A stretch of 64,000 nucleotides of DNA from a bacterium (lineage in GTDB: Bacteria; UBA10199; JAIBAG01), in contig JAIBAG010000015.1 of assembly GCA_019695305.1 (NCBI GenBank), forward strand, positions 1 through 64,000, given 5' to 3'. The position numbers and the translations under genes were made by a program. The first letter of the stretch is position 1, and each line of letters begins with the position of its first letter. The notes below the pieces were generated by a model. That model had not been told where the DNA came from. It was given only the letters and a program-made list of their open reading frames with translations, and made no database searches. This document shows, one piece after another, positions 25,711 to 34,851 of this stretch.

Positions 25711-27926
25711 AAAAACATATTTTTAAAACTCTTTGTCTGTTAGTTTTATCCCAAGTGGCCATCAGTTGCGGTGGTGATAGTAATAAGGATGATCTTGGGC
25801 TTGAGTATATTTTTAAAGATCCCACAGAGGAGGCTGGACCAGCTTCCTCCTGTACCGAGTTAACAGAACAGGCTTGTCGTGATAAATTTCCTGATTTGTT
25901 TAATGTAGATCCTGTAGATAATGAGTGTCCTCCAGCTCCTGGATTAACCGAAGAAACATGCGGTTTATGTGTGAATCAGTTTCCAGGCTTGTGTGATGGT
26001 ACAAAGCCTGCTTGTGAACCTGTAGCTTGTACGCCTGTAGATTGCACTCCTGTAGATTGCACTCCTGTGCCAGATCTTGATCCAACAAAAGAGACATGTG
26101 ATAATCTTTTTCCACCAATAGGTTGTGGCGATCCAACCAAAGATCAATGTGATAATCTTTTTCCTCCGATAGGTTGTGGCGATCCAACAGAAGATCAATG
26201 CAATACCCTTTATCCACGAGAGATTTGCCCTCCAAAGGTAACTTGCAACCCTCCAACTAAAGATGATTGTAATACTCTTTATCCACCCGATCCTCCTGTA
26301 CCGGATGATGATACCTGCTCAGCGCCCGATCAAAAATGTGACGCGGCTACCTTAGCTCTTAAACAAAATCTGCTCAAGTTGCATCCCAAAGCTTCCAAGG
26401 ATATGATTTTTTTCCTGTCGTTTAAAAATTTAAAAGTGATGCTCGATACGGCAGCTATTCGGGTTACCGATATTATGAGTCTGATTTATTCTCTGGCCAA
26501 TAGCGCTATTGCCGCATCGCCTTTTGGTGCTATTCCGGCTACTTTTGATATGGCCAGTGCTCAAATGGCCGTATCGGTTGGAGGCGTGTCAAGTCAACCC
26601 GTGATTACCGGATCGTATCAAATGCCCCCTCTTGATGATGAGGCGTGGGTGTTTGCCATGAAAGGTATTATAGCACTGTTTAAAGACGTGGCCCAAAGTC
26701 AAACCGTTGATTTTACGCCCGATATTAATACCGACTCCGCTTACTTATTACTTCCATCTGATCCCAATTTTGATCCGACAAAGACAACAGATAAAGTATC
26801 CTTCACCTGGACTGTTAGCACATCGTCGGGTAATATTCCTTTTCATGGTTCAATCAATAAAAATGGCAGTGCTGTTTTTTCAAATAATCCAAGTGCTACA
26901 TTTACTCCACTAGCAACAACAGATTCACTGCTTGACACCGCTCAAGGTTCGCAGCTAGCACAAAATTGTGCGGATGTATTAAATGCAACGGTTTCGGCAG
27001 ATTTATTTGCCAATATGTTTTGGAGCAATATTTCGGCCGAAAGAGCAGCCTGGTACAAGCTGGCTTTGGTTACCTTGAGAGATAGTTATGCTAACAACCC
27101 AACCGCCAATAGTTTGTTTAATCTGGGTGACCCGGCCGATTATATGAGGCTTTTGGGTATTGTTGACACCACCAGAAGTACCTATGATAGCTCAGCTTTC
27201 CTTTCTTTCTTTTTGGGTACAGCTGTAACTGATAGTGTGCCTCTCTATGATGGTGCTACTGTGCCATTGGCAGGTAATCAGTACATTCTTCTGGGTGCTG
27301 AAGTTTGGGATGAAGGTGCTAGTGGTCAAACCGCCGAGTATTTGGCCGGTACTTATACGCGTGCCTCCGACCGTGTGCTGGGCTTGGCTCTGTATATGGG
27401 ACTATCCGAATGGGGCTATCGTGATAGTTTTGGTGAGGGAACATATAGTAGCTGTAGTGTAATAGATAAAAAACCGGAAGATTTGGTAACCCAAAATTCT
27501 CTCTTTGATAACATTATGATTAATGGCTCTGTTGATTTATGTGACGCTATGAATACAGGATCTGTTGAAGCTACGTATGCATCCGAAGGGAATGTAGAGT
27601 TTAAATATACGGATCCTACTACTCCTGCCAATACATTTACCATTATTTGTGACCCCAGTTCGGAGGATGCGGCTAATAAGTGCAATATAGAAATGATCAG
27701 TGCATCCACTCATAATGGTGTATCTCAGCCTTTGGGTAGTACTTTATTTTTAGATCAAGGGCTTTCTACTGTAACCAGAAGTGGTAACGCAGCTACATTT
27801 AAAATTGTTCAAGGTTACAATGAGCCGTCTGGACTCACGCATCATCCTGTAACAGCCTGTGAGTTTACATGCACCAATATTCCTGATCCCCCAAGCCCAG
27901 AACCGCAGAATCCCTTTGTTTGGTAA
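25707..27926 (+). CDS. Large lipoprotein with Cys-Pro repeats, unknown
   Basis: A 739-residue lipoprotein: the signal MKKHIFKTLCLLVLSQVAISC ends in a lipobox with GGDSNKDD behind the lipidated cysteine. Residues ~45-210 are low-complexity Cys/Pro/Asp repeats: short CTPVD units, then a 17-residue unit beginning DPTKETCDNLFPP repeated about four times with decay. The rest is a folded region of ~520 residues with few clear motifs. I do not recognise it. It is translationally coupled to the preceding sorting-tail gene and ends before a terminator-like hairpin, so the two form a small operon. Confidence 0.7.
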   Translation: MKKHIFKTLCLLVLSQVAISCGGDSNKDDLGLEYIFKDPTEEAGPASSCTELTEQACRDKFPDLFNVDPVDNECPPAPGLTEETCGLCVNQFPGLCDGTKPACEPVACTPVDCTPVDCTPVPDLDPTKETCDNLFPPIGCGDPTKDQCDNLFPPIGCGDPTEDQCNTLYPREICPPKVTCNPPTKDDCNTLYPPDPPVPDDDTCSAPDQKCDAATLALKQNLLKLHPKASKDMIFFLSFKNLKVMLDTAAIRVTDIMSLIYSLANSAIAASPFGAIPATFDMASAQMAVSVGGVSSQPVITGSYQMPPLDDEAWVFAMKGIIALFKDVAQSQTVDFTPDINTDSAYLLLPSDPNFDPTKTTDKVSFTWTVSTSSGNIPFHGSINKNGSAVFSNNPSATFTPLATTDSLLDTAQGSQLAQNCADVLNATVSADLFANMFWSNISAERAAWYKLALVTLRDSYANNPTANSLFNLGDPADYMRLLGIVDTTRSTYDSSAFLSFFLGTAVTDSVPLYDGATVPLAGNQYILLGAEVWDEGASGQTAEYLAGTYTRASDRVLGLALYMGLSEWGYRDSFGEGTYSSCSVIDKKPEDLVTQNSLFDNIMINGSVDLCDAMNTGSVEATYASEGNVEFKYTDPTTPANTFTIICDPSSEDAANKCNIEMISASTHNGVSQPLGSTLFLDQGLSTVTRSGNAATFKIVQGYNEPSGLTHHPVTACEFTCTNIPDPPSPEPQNPFVW
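26079..26294 (+). repeat. 51-base tandem repeats inside the lipoprotein gene
   Basis: Units starting at 26079, 26130 and 26181, plus a shorter degenerate copy from about 26250, each encode a Pro-rich 17-residue module containing a CDNLFPP- or CNTLYPP-like core. The first two units differ at only a few positions, so copy number could vary by slippage. Shorter 15-base repeats (GATTGCACTCCTGTA) lie just upstream. Confidence 0.75.
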
Positions 27927-27944
27927 TGTATATTGAATCAAACT

Positions 27945-27974
27945 GACAATTCTCAAACTGATAAGAGAATCGTC
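27945..27974 (+). terminator. Hairpin after the lipoprotein gene
   Basis: GACAATTCTC (27945-27954) pairs with GAGAATCGTC (27965-27974), 9 of 10 positions, across a 10-base loop, 16 bases after the stop. No T-tract follows, so it may act as a 3'-end stabiliser or a weak terminator. The rest of the 334-base gap holds the promoter and leader described next, and nothing else I recognise. Confidence 0.5.
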
Positions 27975-28174
27975 AAATGGATGACGAAAAGGGGTGATGC
28001 GGCATTATTCTTAAAACTATTTTTTGCCTGGAGTTTTTTCCCCTCGATTACTCTGTTTTTATTGCTGACTTAAGTCCTCAATATTACAACTAAAAAATTA
28101 TTTTTAACGCAGCATGTTAGTTTAAGTGGCCGATTTTTAATTGTTTTCTCCTATGCCCATAAAGTTTTTGGTGT

Positions 28175-28190
28175 TGGTACAAAGGTTGCA
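28175..28190 (+). promoter_or_regulatory. Sigma-54-like promoter, full consensus match
   Basis: TGGTACAAAGGTTGCA fits TGGYRYRNNNNTTGCW at every defined position, with GG (28176-28177) and GC (28188-28189) 10 bases apart. The predicted start is near 28201, giving a ~60-base leader before the ATG at 28261. An upstream activator site is not identifiable by eye. Confidence 0.65.
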
Positions 28191-28211
28191 TAACATTAAT
28201 AGTTGGTAATG

Positions 28212-28245
28212 TTTTTTGTTTTTTCAAAAGGGGGAAAACAAAAAA
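28212..28245 (+). promoter_or_regulatory. Leader hairpin upstream of the large Cys-rich gene
   Basis: TTTTTTGTTTT (28212-28222) is perfectly complementary to AAAACAAAAAA (28235-28245). It would form from about +12 of the predicted transcript and end just before GGGAG (28249-28253), the ribosome binding site. It could influence mRNA stability or access of ribosomes. Confidence 0.45.
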
Positions 28246-28260
28246 ATAGGGAGATATCTT

Positions 28261-31200
28261 ATGAAGAAAACGGCCAAAATTTTAGCAGTGCTAAGTTTGT
28301 GTTTGATATTTGCTTTGCCAGCCTTGGCGCTCAATCGACACAATACAACAGAATATGCAACGAATAGCCGTTCGGAGCCGGTTCCTTACGAAGGTTTATC
28401 AAGACTGTTTTTGCCTTCCGGCGAAGTGGTGGCCTACACTAAAAAAGTGGGGGACTATAATCAGGTTTTTATCCAGTTCCACACCCCTTATTACAATACC
28501 GGTGCCGTGAGCGATGCCAATCAGCAATTTGCAGAGTTTCAAGTTACCTTTAGTGATATTAATAAGTCGGATCCTCAATGGGGGCCAGCCGTTGATGAGG
28601 TCAATTTTTATTCTACCGTCAGAACCCTTCCATCTGCAGGCAACTGTCAGTATATTTATTATAGAGGGCAACCTGGCGTTAAAAATATATATGCGGTATG
28701 TTTAGATAAAACAAAGTTTGAGAAGTCTATGCACTTTACAAGCGGAACAAGCCCTTCAAGCATTATATTTACACAAGGGCTTAAAAGTAATGGGGGAGAT
28801 ACCATTGTTGAAGATATTCGTCTTACAGGAATGCCCTCAATCGCAAAAAATGAGCCAGCAAGAACACGTTTTAATGTTACCTCCTACGATGCTTTTCCTT
28901 TGTTTTTTGTAACTATCAGTAACCCTTTTTCAGATGAGTTGCTTGACGAATTAAAAGATATCTTTGCTAAAATTGTAGCTTACAAAAGAAATAAGGCTCA
29001 AGCGGCCCAAGGCAGTGGCGCAGCTCCTGCCGATGCGCAGAGCGCGCAAATGCAGCAATTAACAGATGCTCAAAAGGCACAAATTCAACAATTGGCTATA
29101 CAAAATTCCACATATGAGATGGTAAGAGGGAAATGGCAATATGTTGAATATCAACCTAAAGCGACTCCTGGGCAAACATTAGATTCGTGTTCTGATATTA
29201 TTCCCGACGATACATCTACCCTTACACCCGATCAAAAAGATCAATTAAAACAAGAGGTGGGCAAGTGTTTATGTGAAGAAGTGGCTGAAATTTATCCCAA
29301 TTTGGCAGAGGCTATGTGTCACCCGGCTGTGCCTTGGACAGTACTTATGCAATATGAGTTAGCTTTTAGTGATGCCATGGATGATAAAGTTCATCATATT
29401 TTGTGGGATCCAACTCATGTAAATGATGATGCCTATGATCCCCCCAATCTTATTATTGATGGTCAGGGCTATGATAGCCAAGGCAATCTTACCTATGGAT
29501 ATGTAGTAGGTTCAATTTTTCTTGATAGAAGAATAGGAGCTGGTATTTCTCTTTATCGTTTAGATTGGCAAGGTTGGCAGCAGGGTACTCGCGCAACACC
29601 TCTTTCAACAAAGTATTCAAATGTTCAGTTTGTAAATTCGGGACGTAACATTGCCTATAGTATGAAAGACAGCGATGGTGATGAAGATAGGCAGATAGGC
29701 GTTATTCGTATTGACGGTAAATTTGAAAAACAAGTGACCAATACGCCAGGTTCTTACTACCGTGTTTCTAAAAGTATGGAGAATGGAATTTTTAAATTTG
29801 ACCCATATTTTCTATCTTCGGCCCCCGATAATGAAGCCCCCATTGTTCTTCTTATGGAAGATTATCCTGTTCAGCAAACCATTGAGTATAAAATTCGACA
29901 GCTGGAAAATCTTATAGAGGACACAGAAAGAGTTATTTTGAAATATGAAAAAAATAATATTAATCAAACTACATGTAAAACTGCTCCAGTCCAGGACTGT
30001 ATTGCGTATAATGATGCAATTGTGACGTTACAAAAAGCAAAAGCAGATTTAAAAACGCAACAAGACTTGTTGTTAGTTGATACAAGCGTTCCTCCTGTAT
30101 CTCGTTTAGCCTACACAACACTTAGTTTTAACAATAGATATCCAAATTACAGATTTACAGGCATGGATATTCCCACCACTACTTGCCATAGCGTCTCGTA
30201 TTTGACTGGAACCGATAGACATAGAGGTAACCCAGATTGGGGACATAAAAATTTGCTTAACGACCTAATTTTCTGGGTGTCTAAGTATGCCGGTGGACCT
30301 CAGCCTACAACTGAAGGTGAAGGTGTTTCCATAACCTTTGAAGAATCAAATGTGCTCGATCCAACCCATAGAAGAGATTTGTGGATTGGTGATAAGAAAA
30401 GCCTAGAATGTGTTGGTAAAAACTTTAATGTGGATGATTTATTTGACGATCCAAATGATCCCAATGATAATGGTTCCACTATTTTAGAAACAACCAAACT
30501 GGATGTTTCAAATGATTTTGGAATGCAGCGCTTAACCTGCCACCACGATAATTCCGGGGCTCATTTTGGATTTTTAGGAAATCCTAATTATGACCATGTG
30601 GCTATTTTGGATACTTTTTTATACGGTATTGTTTATAAAGAAGACCAAGATTTGGATTTGGTTGCCGAAAACAATGCTCAAATGCATTTGCACGATTTAA
30701 GCCGTCGCTTTAATTTAGATTGTAACTGTGAGGCTGCCAGCGATTGCGGTGTTTCTACCGAGTGTATCAGCTTAACCTGTGATCCCGATAGCCCCCTGAG
30801 TGACTATATGGGTTGTATAACTACAGAAGCGCCCGATTCTACTTCTTGTACCGATAGCGACGGAAACGCCTGCACCACCGGCGCTTGTTTGCAAGGGGTG
30901 TGTGCACCTACTGTTCCTGTTGCCGCAGTCAGTGATAACAATCCATGTACCAATGACTACTGTGATCCCAAAACAGGTAAAACAGAGTACATTCCTTTAA
31001 TAGATGGATTAAATGGTAGTGATGCTACTATTTGTGCAGATGGTGATGGTGATTTACTCTGTTCGCCTGCCAGTTGCCAGGGTGGTACTTGTACCGATGT
31101 GCAAAGTACAGATCCCCGTTGTGATGAACCGGAACCTTTGGGCTGTAAGGTAGATGCCGATTGTGCTCTGGAGGGTGCAGGCACAGCCTGTATTACCGGA

Positions 31201-31941
31201 ACATGTAATCTGTCTACAGGACTTTGTTCGTTTGCTCCAAAACCCATTGTTGATGATGACAATCCGTGTACAACGCAGTCTTGCGACTTAACACTGGGTA
31301 TGGTCACAAACAATTTACCCGATGGCACCTTGTGCCATAGCTCAGATCCAGAGGCTGAAAATTGCAATGTGTTTACCTGTCAAGGCGGTACCTGTAAAGG
31401 TGCGCCTATTGAAGATCCATTGGATGCCGATTCTACTCCCGAATGCTCCGAAACCTGTGGAAATAATGAAAAGGAAGCTCCCGAACAGTGTGACGACGGT
31501 AATCAAAGCGATGGTGATGGTTGCGATATATCGTGTCATAAGGAAGTGTGCGGCGACGGAGTGGTTAATAATAACGGAGCCGAAGAATGCGATGATGGTA
31601 ATGGTACCGATGGCGATGGCTGTTCGTCCGTTTGTAAAATAGAAAAAGCTGATCCCCTTATTACTAAAGGTGTTTGCGAAAGTGGAGGCGGTGTTTGGAC
31701 ACCTTCCATTTCCGATATTTTAAATCAGGGAAGCGAAAATTTTGATGAAAATAAGGTAGAGTTATACTCGGATGAGTCTCTTGGTATATGCCAGGGAGCT
31801 TCACTCAGTTTTTCGGGTGCGGGTTGTAAATGCGATATCACCCGCACGGCTTCTTCGCCGTACCCTATTGGCTCATTATTGATAGCCTTGGCTTTTGTTA
31901 TTGTGCCTCAGGTTTATATGCGCCGTAAACGCTTGAATTAG
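28261..31941 (+). CDS. Large secreted Cys-rich protein with DUF4215-type repeats and sorting tail
   Basis: A 1226-residue exported protein. A signal peptide (MKKTAKILAVLSLCLIFALPALA) precedes ~820 residues with stretches resembling TolB-type propeller repeats (RNIAYSMKDSDGDEDRQIGVIRIDG). Residues ~825-1125 form a cysteine-rich region, with repeats of the form DDDNPCTTQSCD-...-G. It ends in two DUF4215/Myxococcus cysteine-rich units with QCDDGNQSDGDGCD and ECDDGNGTDGDGCS cores. The C-terminus is GAGCKCDITR, a hydrophobic helix and MRRKRLN, a sorting-like tail. The ATG at 28261 follows GGGAG by 7 bases. A cell-surface or adhesion role is inference. Confidence 0.75.
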   Translation: MKKTAKILAVLSLCLIFALPALALNRHNTTEYATNSRSEPVPYEGLSRLFLPSGEVVAYTKKVGDYNQVFIQFHTPYYNTGAVSDANQQFAEFQVTFSDINKSDPQWGPAVDEVNFYSTVRTLPSAGNCQYIYYRGQPGVKNIYAVCLDKTKFEKSMHFTSGTSPSSIIFTQGLKSNGGDTIVEDIRLTGMPSIAKNEPARTRFNVTSYDAFPLFFVTISNPFSDELLDELKDIFAKIVAYKRNKAQAAQGSGAAPADAQSAQMQQLTDAQKAQIQQLAIQNSTYEMVRGKWQYVEYQPKATPGQTLDSCSDIIPDDTSTLTPDQKDQLKQEVGKCLCEEVAEIYPNLAEAMCHPAVPWTVLMQYELAFSDAMDDKVHHILWDPTHVNDDAYDPPNLIIDGQGYDSQGNLTYGYVVGSIFLDRRIGAGISLYRLDWQGWQQGTRATPLSTKYSNVQFVNSGRNIAYSMKDSDGDEDRQIGVIRIDGKFEKQVTNTPGSYYRVSKSMENGIFKFDPYFLSSAPDNEAPIVLLMEDYPVQQTIEYKIRQLENLIEDTERVILKYEKNNINQTTCKTAPVQDCIAYNDAIVTLQKAKADLKTQQDLLLVDTSVPPVSRLAYTTLSFNNRYPNYRFTGMDIPTTTCHSVSYLTGTDRHRGNPDWGHKNLLNDLIFWVSKYAGGPQPTTEGEGVSITFEESNVLDPTHRRDLWIGDKKSLECVGKNFNVDDLFDDPNDPNDNGSTILETTKLDVSNDFGMQRLTCHHDNSGAHFGFLGNPNYDHVAILDTFLYGIVYKEDQDLDLVAENNAQMHLHDLSRRFNLDCNCEAASDCGVSTECISLTCDPDSPLSDYMGCITTEAPDSTSCTDSDGNACTTGACLQGVCAPTVPVAAVSDNNPCTNDYCDPKTGKTEYIPLIDGLNGSDATICADGDGDLLCSPASCQGGTCTDVQSTDPRCDEPEPLGCKVDADCALEGAGTACITGTCNLSTGLCSFAPKPIVDDDNPCTTQSCDLTLGMVTNNLPDGTLCHSSDPEAENCNVFTCQGGTCKGAPIEDPLDADSTPECSETCGNNEKEAPEQCDDGNQSDGDGCDISCHKEVCGDGVVNNNGAEECDDGNGTDGDGCSSVCKIEKADPLITKGVCESGGGVWTPSISDILNQGSENFDENKVELYSDESLGICQGASLSFSGAGCKCDITRTASSPYPIGSLLIALAFVIVPQVYMRRKRLN

Positions 31942-31943
31942 CT

Positions 31944-31986
31944 TATAAAGCCACCAGACTATGTTTTGTAGCCTGGTGGCTTTATA
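31944..31986. terminator. Strong hairpin terminator after the Cys-rich gene
   Basis: Perfect 14-base arms TATAAAGCCACCAG (31944-31957) and CTGGTGGCTTTATA (31973-31986) around a 15-base loop, 2 bases after the stop codon. Confidence 0.8.
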
Positions 31987-32079
31987 TAACTTATTGATTT
32001 TCCGCATATTCCGTAAAAATATCCTCTGAAAAAAGAACGCAACTTTTTCTAGTTATTTCCGATAATTGATGTGGCATTT

Positions 32080-34809
32080 ATGGGAAATAATGACACAACA
32101 ATAGGGGCATGTCCGCCCGATGTAACTGCTTATACTTCGCTTGATATTACCGATTCAACTTTAATAGACGGTAAAATACAGCAAATTCGAGATCGTGGTT
32201 TTCCTGGGGCTACTGCTAATGGTGCGTGTACTAGTTCAGATGGAACTATTTATTTGCCCCAAGGTAGTTTTGGCCCGTTGGTAGAGGCTGGTTCAACTTT
32301 TCCTGGTTTGAGGCAACTGCAGCAAGTGGTACCTCCCGGTGGTTCAGCTTCTTTATCGGGAGCAGGTTCTGCGATGGCGTTTCGTGAAACCATGACCGTT
32401 ACTACTCATTTAGAGGAGATGAAATGGCCGACCCTCACACGTGCTCCGGCCGAAGCGCCACCCCCGCCACCCGATTTAAAGCCCTTAGTAGGTCCAGCTT
32501 ACGGTTTAGCTGTGGGCATGCAAAAAGATTTAGCCGAAACATGTTCGGATTATGCTGCTAATTTTAGAATGGTAGAAAAGTTTGAGCAAAATCCTCCTCC
32601 CATTGCGTGGGAAAATGTAGAAACAACGGACGATTATTGGAATTATGTGAGTCATTCCACAACGGGGCGTGGTTTTGCCGCTTTTGGTACTTCGGCCGCC
32701 CTTTTTGGTGCGGTAACTACAACGTTTGAATACGGTGCCACCAATTGGGGTAGTTTAAATATGGGCGAGTGGTCGCTTTTATACCGTCATGCACGTTACA
32801 TGGAAACATTGCGCTTGATGCATGAGTATCAGTGTTCTGGTCGTCCTCCTTTAAGTCCCGCTTTTTTATCGATGGGAGGAGTTGCAGTGACAACCGCTGC
32901 GGTGGCCACAGGATTTATGGGCACCGAAATGGCTTATGATAGCTACAATGGCCCCGCTGCTGCTACATCTCAACCAACACCACCTCAATTTGCCGATTAC
33001 TGTGAAAATGTAAAAGGCCCCATCGACTTTTCCGATCCAACTCAGGCCATGGCTGCCGTGCAGGCTTTTACAACGGGGCTAGAGTCTAAAAATCCAGAAG
33101 AAATTGCCGCTATTTTAGCCGAGTTGCAAAGCCAGTATGCAGCACTCGATCATGCCAATACAAGTGTTAATGCCGCTAATGTGGGGTTGGGAAAGCAGTT
33201 GGCAGCTTACAATCTTACTGCACCCAGCGAGCCTTCGTGGTGGCAAGAGCATGCTGTGCATACAGGAGCCAGTGTGGGTGCCGGTTTTGGTTTTGGTACT
33301 ACGGCTGTGCGGTATGGAACGGATATTTTTATTAGTATCCCCAGTCCAGGTTTTGCAGCATTGAGAGATCGTTTAATAGCACAGGCGCGTAACGATGCTA
33401 AGATGGATGTTTTAGGGATGATGGGAATGGGGCGCTGTGTTGGCGCTGAAGATGAAGCGAACGCAGGTGGTGATCCTCAGGTGCCCAATGATACTCAAGT
33501 TTCCCGTGTTCCCATCGATTACTCGTATGCTTTGGGTGTTTATCCCGAAATATTACCTTCGTTGCCTCAAGTTAGTTTTCCTGAATGGTGGGTGCCGCAA
33601 GGGGCTGCTATAGGCGGTATGGACATGCCCATTCCCGAATCGCCGTCTCATGTAGTAATGCGTCAGGCCGCTCCCGCAGCACCGGTAGTGCGGGATCAGG
33701 CAGCGGTTGATTTGTTAATGGGGCGTGAACCACAAGCGCCTGTAGAGCCCGAATTTATCACGCCGGGAGGTTTGGTTAAGGCAACGGCCTTAACGTCAGG
33801 TTTTATTGCTGCAGGTGGTATTGTGATGATTGAAATGGGTTATGAGCCTAGTACCCAAGTAAAAGCGGCTATGGAATTTACCGGTAAATTGCTAACAGTT
33901 GGTGGTGTTGTTTATACGGTGTGGGTTGCCAGAAAAATAATTATGGCCGGTGAATTTGGTGCTCTTGCCAGTAAAATTTTGTTGCCGGCGGCCGGTGCTT
34001 ATGTGGCTGGGTCGATGGGTTGGAGCTGGGGTGGTGAGCAAGCTGTTAACTTGGCAGACTATATTGGAGTTGAAGATGCTGATACGCGGGCTGAAATTCA
34101 GTTGGCAGGTAATGCTACAGGGGCCACTATTGGCGTGGGTATTTTTGCAGGGGGTTGGCACTTACTTAAAACTTATGCGGCCGAATATAATCCTATTGTT
34201 CTTATTTCTACGCTGGTGGGTGCTGGATCAGGTTATTTAAAGTCGAGACAGATAGAAACGTTTGAGCAAATCACTAAACCTGTAGAGCGCACACCTTTGC
34301 CGTCTCAGGTTCAAGGTTCTGCCTTAACCGGTACCTATGCACGGGGCTTCCAAGTGTTTATGGCAACTCTTGGAACTTTTTTAAGAAGACGTGCCAATAA
34401 CCCTGATTTTAATCAGTTAAATGAAGTTTTAAAAAACCCGGATGTGAGAGCCGGTATTGAAGCTTACCCCGAAATTTTTTATAACGAAATGCTTAGCATG
34501 ATGATAAGCTATTCGGCTTCTCTTGAAGTTTCGCGCAGCTGGGATAGTGCCGGTCCCGAAGCAGAATGGCATTTAAAAGAGTATGTGGCAGTGCATCCCC
34601 AACTTGAAGCCTACTTGGATAAGTTATTAGAAATGGCCCAAGATGCCCGCAAGCTGGAAGAAATATTGGCCTTAAGTGAGCAGGAATGTTCTACCGAAGA
34701 ACCTTTGGACGATTCTAACTATTCCGACACGTCTGAAACGTCAGACTGGTCCGACATCTTTGAAGAAGACGTTTGTTACGATTCCGAATACCCCACAAGC
34801 GAAACCTAA
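32080..34809 (+). CDS. Giant Gly/Ala-rich multi-hydrophobic protein, unknown
   Basis: A 909-residue protein starting MGNNDTTIGACPPDV, with no signal peptide. It has several Gly/Ala-rich hydrophobic stretches that resemble glycine-zipper membrane segments: near residues 200, 270, 400, 570, 610-650 and 690-720 (for example GFAAFGTSAALFGAVTTTF, GAYVAGSMGWSWGGEQ and GATIGVGIFAGG). They are separated by polar, Pro-rich loops such as PAEAPPPPPDLKP. The C-terminus is acidic and Ser-rich (EDVCYDSEYPTSET). I recognise no family. The gene sits after a terminator, with no evident sigma-54 motif. A pore-forming or secreted effector-like role is only a guess. Confidence 0.65.
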   Translation: MGNNDTTIGACPPDVTAYTSLDITDSTLIDGKIQQIRDRGFPGATANGACTSSDGTIYLPQGSFGPLVEAGSTFPGLRQLQQVVPPGGSASLSGAGSAMAFRETMTVTTHLEEMKWPTLTRAPAEAPPPPPDLKPLVGPAYGLAVGMQKDLAETCSDYAANFRMVEKFEQNPPPIAWENVETTDDYWNYVSHSTTGRGFAAFGTSAALFGAVTTTFEYGATNWGSLNMGEWSLLYRHARYMETLRLMHEYQCSGRPPLSPAFLSMGGVAVTTAAVATGFMGTEMAYDSYNGPAAATSQPTPPQFADYCENVKGPIDFSDPTQAMAAVQAFTTGLESKNPEEIAAILAELQSQYAALDHANTSVNAANVGLGKQLAAYNLTAPSEPSWWQEHAVHTGASVGAGFGFGTTAVRYGTDIFISIPSPGFAALRDRLIAQARNDAKMDVLGMMGMGRCVGAEDEANAGGDPQVPNDTQVSRVPIDYSYALGVYPEILPSLPQVSFPEWWVPQGAAIGGMDMPIPESPSHVVMRQAAPAAPVVRDQAAVDLLMGREPQAPVEPEFITPGGLVKATALTSGFIAAGGIVMIEMGYEPSTQVKAAMEFTGKLLTVGGVVYTVWVARKIIMAGEFGALASKILLPAAGAYVAGSMGWSWGGEQAVNLADYIGVEDADTRAEIQLAGNATGATIGVGIFAGGWHLLKTYAAEYNPIVLISTLVGAGSGYLKSRQIETFEQITKPVERTPLPSQVQGSALTGTYARGFQVFMATLGTFLRRRANNPDFNQLNEVLKNPDVRAGIEAYPEIFYNEMLSMMISYSASLEVSRSWDSAGPEAEWHLKEYVAVHPQLEAYLDKLLEMAQDARKLEEILALSEQECSTEEPLDDSNYSDTSETSDWSDIFEEDVCYDSEYPTSET

Positions 34810-34814
34810 GCACC

Positions 34815-34844
34815 TTGACATTGTAGGCTTTATACGACTATAGT
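34815..34844 (+). promoter_or_regulatory. Sigma-70 promoter of the diguanylate cyclase gene
   Basis: TTGACA (34815-34820), an 18-base spacer and TATAGT (34839-34844). The predicted transcription start (~34851) is at the base before the ATG at 34852, so translation would be leaderless. There is no purine-rich ribosome binding site before this ATG. Confidence 0.6.
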
Positions 34845-34851
34845 TTTTGCC

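Noticed and set aside
26079-26294. Possible CRISPR-like array (regular 51-base units)
   Set aside because: The units are contiguous, in frame, without spacers, and encode a protein repeat.
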